Position numbers and translations under genes: made by a program. Source: JBMORL01 sp049322335 (GTDB lineage: Bacteria; Bacteroidota; Bacteroidia; Flavobacteriales_D; UBA2798). Taken from it: a stretch of DNA of 46,637 nt. Numbering within the stretch: position 1 is the first letter of the stretch; each line of letters starts with the position of its first letter. Of the stretch, positions 42,910 through 46,637 are shown in pieces. The stretch lies in NCBI GenBank assembly GCA_049322335.1, contig JBMORL010000129.1, positions 1-46,637 on the forward strand. Direction: 5' to 3'. The notes beneath the pieces were generated by a model. That model made no database searches and had not been told where the DNA came from. It saw nothing but the letters and a program-made list of their open reading frames with translations.

Positions 42910-44172
42910 ATGAGCGACAAAAAATTATCATTTAAGAAGGCTGCAATAAAAATATTAGAGCGGACAGACAAACCAATGACTGCTGCCGAAATAACAAAAA
43001 TTGCAATGGAGGAAAATTTAATCGACAGCTCCGGTGAGACACCCGAGGCGACAATGGCCGCTCAAATTTATGTCGACATTAACAAAGACAAGAATTCTCC
43101 GTTTAGAAAAGTGGGTCGCGGACTATTCACTCTAAAGAAAAAATCTGACGTTCCAAATTCACCACTTCTCATTATTGAAAATCAAAACGAATTAACAAAA
43201 GGACGACTTAAAGAACTGTTGCATTCAATGGATCCTTTTCAATTTGAATATTTGGCAGCCGACTAACTTCAAAAAATTGGTTATGAAAATGTAACTGTGA
43301 CAAAACGCAGTGGTGACAAGGGAATTGATGTAATTGCAAATCTTACCGTTGGCGGTATTACAAACGTAAAGACTGTTATTCAGGTCAAGCGTTACGCTGC
43401 ATCAAATAAAATTAATGGTGCTGTTATTACACAACTTCGTGGAAGTGCCGAAGTCGACCAAAGAGGACTTGTAATCACAACTTCCGACTTTACCAAAGAC
43501 GGAATTGATGAAGCTCAAGCTCCGAATAAAATGCCTGTTTCACTTGTAAACGGAGAGAAACTAATTCAGCTACTTATTAAATACGGTGTAGGCGTTAAGA
43601 AACAAGAGTTATTTGTTTTATCACTTGATCAAGCATATTTTCAAAACTATTCATCGGAAGAAACTGGATCTATTGATTCTGAAAAAAGTCGATCTATTTG
43701 GCCTTTACCAGGTGGTATAGACAGTTACGTTGAAACCCTCAATGAATTTTTAGCTGAAGTTTCTAACGGAAACAATACTAAAAAGGGACTTATTAAATGG
43801 TATTTAGACAATTTTGAAAACGTAACAAGCGAAGGAACGACACAAGGCTACATCAACGTTCCTAAAAACATGGGGCTGACACGTTTTGAAAAAGGCGTTT
43901 ACTCATTGACAGCAGACGGAGAAAAATATTTTACTTCTAAAAGCAAAGAGCAGCTTTATGAAATCATTGCAAAAAATATTCTAGCGTTTGACGACATTTA
44001 TGAATATCTCAAGACTTCATCGACACCATTGAAAGAAGAAGAAATATTAAATTATCTTAAGGACAATTTTGATATTGAGTGGACAACATTTGCACAAGTA
44101 AATTTCAGACTTCTTTGGTTAATTAACCTTGACAAAATTACTAAGTCAGACAATGGTTATGCAATTAAATAA
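42910..44172 (+). pseudogene. HARE-HTH / Mrr-type restriction endonuclease interrupted by an in-frame TAA
   Basis: Reading through one TAA (43264-43266) restores a 420-codon protein in a single frame. Residues ~5-75 are a HARE-HTH winged helix (FKKAAIKILERTDKPMTAAE). From ~105 comes an Mrr catalytic domain: MDPFQFEYLAAD, [stop], LQKIGYENVTVTKRSGDKGI, then Asp 140 and the Q-x-K of VIQVKRY (158, 160), followed by LRGSAEV and GLVITTSDF. The last ~160 residues are helical, winged-helix-like. The stop falls where family members have Leu (TTA to TAA is one change). The 3' part can start at GTG 43297 but would lack the first catalytic helix. Mrr-type enzymes cut modified DNA. Confidence 0.85.
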
Positions 44173-44180
44173 ACAGGGCA

Positions 44181-44283
44181 TAACAGCAGCTGCGTTATGG
44201 CGGTGGAAGTGCGAATATAAACAGTATGCGTTAAGACAGGTTAGTGCATCTAATACGCCACAACGCAAAGCTGCAAAACGTTA
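44181..44283. repeat. Imperfect 103-nt palindrome, recombination-site-like
   Basis: TAAC (44181-44184) pairs with GTTA (44280-44283). AGCTGCGTTATGGCG (44188-44202) pairs with CGCCACAACGCAAAGCT (44256-44272) with a two-base bulge and one mismatch. A ~50-base middle separates the arms. This outline resembles an attC site (imperfect stem with extrahelical bases), but the ends are not canonical RYYYAAC/GTTRRRY. It fills the gap between the restriction gene and dinB. Confidence 0.6.
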
Positions 44284-44288
44284 ATACA

Positions 44289-44762
44289 ATGAAATCCCCC
44301 GCCCAACTCGCCCATCAGTTTCGTGAAGTGATCTTCAGCGGGACATGGATTGCCAATACGAATTACAAACACCAGCTCGAAAACCTCGATTGGAAATTGG
44401 CTGTGGCCAAAATAGATTCCTTCAACACCGTTGCCGCGCTTACCTTTCATATCAATTATTACGTGGCGGGTCTCGTAAATGTGTTTGAAGGCGGCACACT
44501 CGATATAAAAGATAAATACAGTTTTGATTGTCCGGATATTTTAACACAGCAGGACTGGGAAAAGCTGCTTAACAAATTTTTTACCGATGCCGAACGGTTT
44601 GCGTATCTTGTAGAAAAAATGTCACCTGAAAAACTGGATGAAATATTTGTCAACGAAAAATACGGAACGTACCAGCGGAACATTGAAGCGATTATTGAGC
44701 ATGCGTATTATCATTTGGGGCAGATTGTTTTGATTAAGAAGATGGCGGGGAGAAGTGAGTGA
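44289..44762 (+). CDS. DinB-family protein
   Basis: 157 residues from the ATG at 44289, six bases after the palindrome. A four-helix bundle pattern with the metal-binding His in ALTFHINYYVAGL (~49) and two more in EHAYYHLGQIVLIKK (~141, 145). DinB/YfiT-like proteins are putative metal-dependent hydrolases or thiol transferases; the substrate is unknown. DinB here is the B. subtilis damage-induced family, not DNA polymerase IV. Confidence 0.85.
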   Translation: MKSPAQLAHQFREVIFSGTWIANTNYKHQLENLDWKLAVAKIDSFNTVAALTFHINYYVAGLVNVFEGGTLDIKDKYSFDCPDILTQQDWEKLLNKFFTDAERFAYLVEKMSPEKLDEIFVNEKYGTYQRNIEAIIEHAYYHLGQIVLIKKMAGRSE

Positions 44763-45117
44763 TGAGAGGAAAAAGGCAAGAGGTAAAAGGGAAGGAAAAA
44801 TGCTGATGCTTCGGTCTGCATCCTGATCGGAGCATCGGGATGCATGAATTTTGAATAGAATTTTGTTTTGCGAAGTAAAATCGTAGGGGTCAGTCGCCAC
44901 TGACCCGGAGATGAGTGCTAAATGCAGATCACCTGCCTGTTAATCCGTGGGCTGGTGTAAAGGCAGGCAGTCATGATGTTTGATTTTTGATTGGATTACG
45001 AAAAGATGAATAATAGAATGAAGGATATCGAATTTTGAAATGAATGAGGATTAATTAAAATGGAGAAGATAATAATACACTCACAAATTCGTTAATGTGA
45101 AAGAAAAAAATAAAATT
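44763..45117. other. 355-bp non-coding gap with palindromes
   Basis: No gene is visible. Palindromes: TGCATCC (44817-44823) with GGATGCA (44838-44844); GGGTCAGT CGCC ACTGACCC (44887-44906); CCTGCCT (44932-44938) with AGGCAGG (44961-44967). The last resembles the palindrome at 197-215. The right 120 bases are AT-rich and lead into the next gene. Confidence 0.6.
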
Positions 45118-46503
45118 ATGAATAAAGCATTTCTTTATCAGGTAACGGTAGTTTTGGTCATATTATCGGGCTGCGTTGCAGACCAGACGGATGGTGGAAC
45201 GAATAACCGCCCAGCGGAAAGAATTGTTTTTCCTGCAGAGGAATTTACGGTTTCGGCAAATACCGACACTACAATATTCGGTATACAGGGCACACGTATT
45301 TTTATTGAAAAAGAATCGTTTCAGTTTGAAGACGGAACTCCGGTTACAGGTGAAGTAAAACTGGAACTGAAAGAGTTTTATAAAAAATCTGATATTCTTT
45401 TGGCCGACCTTTCTACCGAAGCCGGTGGCCGCTTGCTTGAAACTGGCGGAATGCTGCACATCACAGCTACTTCCGATGGAAAAGCGGTTGAAATCAGGAA
45501 CGATAAACGTATTGTAGTTCATTTTCCAAAAGAACAAGGCCTTGATAAAACGATGAATCTTTTTTATTCCGGTAAAAATTCGACTGATTCGTCAGTGGCC
45601 GATTGGAGTGTGGATACTGTGAATCTGGTAAAACGCACATTGAAACTGGGTAGTTATGGCTGGTGGTATCCTTCGAACGATGATTCAACTACATATGATT
45701 TTAAACCCAAAAATTATGTGGATACAGGTTATTACTGGAACCCGATAGATTTTTATGTGAGCGCTTATGATTTTTCTGAATCTACCAAAAAAGAAGTGGA
45801 AACAAGTATGAATAAAAACGGGTATTCTACTTTGCAGAGTTGGAATGATTATGGAGTAGAATGTGAAATGGAGATTTCCAAATCGGGATATATCAGGGAT
45901 CCGAAAATAAACACCAGGATTTCTGCATCTGCAAAACAGGAAATATTGCAATTTCTGAAAGGTTTGCCACAACTGGAACCGGGAAAAAATAAATACGGGG
46001 AAATCATCGAACGTAGAGGGCTTCTTTTCATTCAGGGCGGGAATGTTGTTCCGCTTTACAAAACCCGCGAAGAATATATTAAATCATTCGACAAAAAGTA
46101 TGCAGGTTATGAAAACACACCCATTAAAAACATGGACGATGCAGAAATGAATTATTATGTTTTCAGCGTATCAAAACTGGGCTGGATCAATTGCGATCGT
46201 TTCATAGAATCAGAGTCTGTTACGGATTTTGTTGTGGATGTGCCGGTTTCAAACGATACTAAAGTAAAAATGGTGTTTTCTGATATTGATGGTGTTTTGA
46301 TGGCAAAAGCAATAGAAGGAAAGTATGTCTTTCAAAAAGTTCCTGCGGGAAGTGACGTTACCATTTTTGCCATAAAAAATACCAATGGCCACTTTCAAAC
46401 TGCTTTTCATGAAATATCTATTTCTGAAACACCACTAAATGAACTTGCTTTTAAAGAAACAACTTTGGATGAATTGAAAAAAGAACTGGAAAAGTTTAAT
46501 TAA
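45118..46503 (+). CDS. Lipoprotein of unknown function, 461 aa
   Basis: From the ATG at 45118 (a GTG 21 bases upstream is less likely). Lipoprotein signal with the box L-S-G-C at ~16-19 and mature start CVADQTDGG. Residues ~30-150 form a beta-sandwich-like domain (TTIFGIQGTRIFIEKESFQF, GTPVTGEVKLELKEFYKKSD, LLETGGMLHITATSDGKAVE) seen at the start of other Bacteroidota surface lipoproteins. The middle is Tyr/Asp-rich and the end (~370-450) looks like an Ig-like or carboxypeptidase-regulatory domain. Function unknown. Confidence 0.75.
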   Translation: MNKAFLYQVTVVLVILSGCVADQTDGGTNNRPAERIVFPAEEFTVSANTDTTIFGIQGTRIFIEKESFQFEDGTPVTGEVKLELKEFYKKSDILLADLSTEAGGRLLETGGMLHITATSDGKAVEIRNDKRIVVHFPKEQGLDKTMNLFYSGKNSTDSSVADWSVDTVNLVKRTLKLGSYGWWYPSNDDSTTYDFKPKNYVDTGYYWNPIDFYVSAYDFSESTKKEVETSMNKNGYSTLQSWNDYGVECEMEISKSGYIRDPKINTRISASAKQEILQFLKGLPQLEPGKNKYGEIIERRGLLFIQGGNVVPLYKTREEYIKSFDKKYAGYENTPIKNMDDAEMNYYVFSVSKLGWINCDRFIESESVTDFVVDVPVSNDTKVKMVFSDIDGVLMAKAIEGKYVFQKVPAGSDVTIFAIKNTNGHFQTAFHEISISETPLNELAFKETTLDELKKELEKFN

Positions 46504-46573
46504 GAATAGCTAATACTCCAAAGCATCTCCCTCGAATTAAGAGATAAATAAACAAAAATCATCAAAAAAACCC

Positions 46574-46637
46574 AATAACTCCATCCCTCAATAACACAAT
46601 AACTTCATCTCTCAATAACACAATAACTCCATCCCCC
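46574..46637. repeat. 24-bp tandem repeat, running off the window
   Basis: Units at 46574, 46598 and 46622 (AATAACTCCATCCCTCAATA + ACAC; the second has T for C at two places). The array reaches the window edge, so its full length is unknown. Style matches the CTCAATACTC-type repeats at 16894 and 24097. Confidence 0.88.

Overview
The window looks like a piece of a Bacteroidota chromosome, probably from a free-living or environmental lineage. Several signs agree: promoter -7 boxes of the TAnnTTTG type, two large secreted proteins with type IX secretion (T9SS) C-terminal sorting domains plus a small protein resembling a free one, lineage-typical families (DUF4924, DUF3276/PUR-alpha, DUF7935-like, DUF4159, 4Fe-4S ferredoxin paired with a LuxC-like acyl-CoA reductase), a C-terminally extended S16, and few Shine-Dalgarno sequences. 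I cannot place it to order or family.

Layout. 1-335: tRNA-Asp with its own promoter and terminator, followed by a decayed copy of the tRNA 3' end. 335-2500 (minus): a 40-aa basic protein, a DUF58 protein, thioredoxin and a membrane-anchored protein. 2614-7552 (plus): aspartate-type aminotransferase, heptose-phosphate kinase, TrkH K+ transporter and a DUF2279 protein in a tight or overlapping series. 7720-10242 (minus): serC, an 83-aa protein, an OmpH/Skp-like chaperone and DUF4924, almost without gaps. 10449-14923: a secreted protein and a ferredoxin facing acyl-CoA reductase, pdxH and a GT2 glycosyltransferase across two abutting promoters. 14964-17785 (minus): a 35-aa Lys/Ala-rich protein, TrmH-like methyltransferase, GT9 heptosyltransferase-like protein and dapD. 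18057-22854: a YD-repeat secreted protein, murQ, a small T9SS-tail-like protein and a fused E1 2-oxoacid dehydrogenase. 23000-26568: a histidine operon (hisG-hisD-hisC) preceded by an unannotated leader peptide with three consecutive His codons and a terminator, i.e. a translational attenuator. 26575-35065: class-III aminotransferase, lipoprotein, secreted proteins, PUR-alpha protein, ABC exporter, T9SS cargo and DUF4159. 35144-41139: NhaD antiporter, tiny membrane protein, rpsP-rimM-trmN6 and a PKD/T9SS protein.

41140-46637 is the accessory-looking part. A repeat field contains three 148-bp tandem units plus a partial fourth, each with two GC-rich palindromes. A SanA/YdcF-like protein follows. 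Then comes a HARE-HTH/Mrr-type restriction endonuclease interrupted by one in-frame TAA and flanked by inverted-repeat sequence reminiscent of gene-cassette recombination sites. A DinB-family protein, a palindrome-rich gap and a lipoprotein complete the window, which ends in a 24-bp tandem repeat.

Most of the window is housekeeping: amino-acid biosynthesis (Ser, His, Lys/DAP), PLP supply, cell envelope and RNA modification. The strongest less-ordinary signals are the his attenuator, the compensatory palindromes of the 148-bp array, and the interrupted Mrr-type gene with its flanks. No complete novel multigene system is evident.
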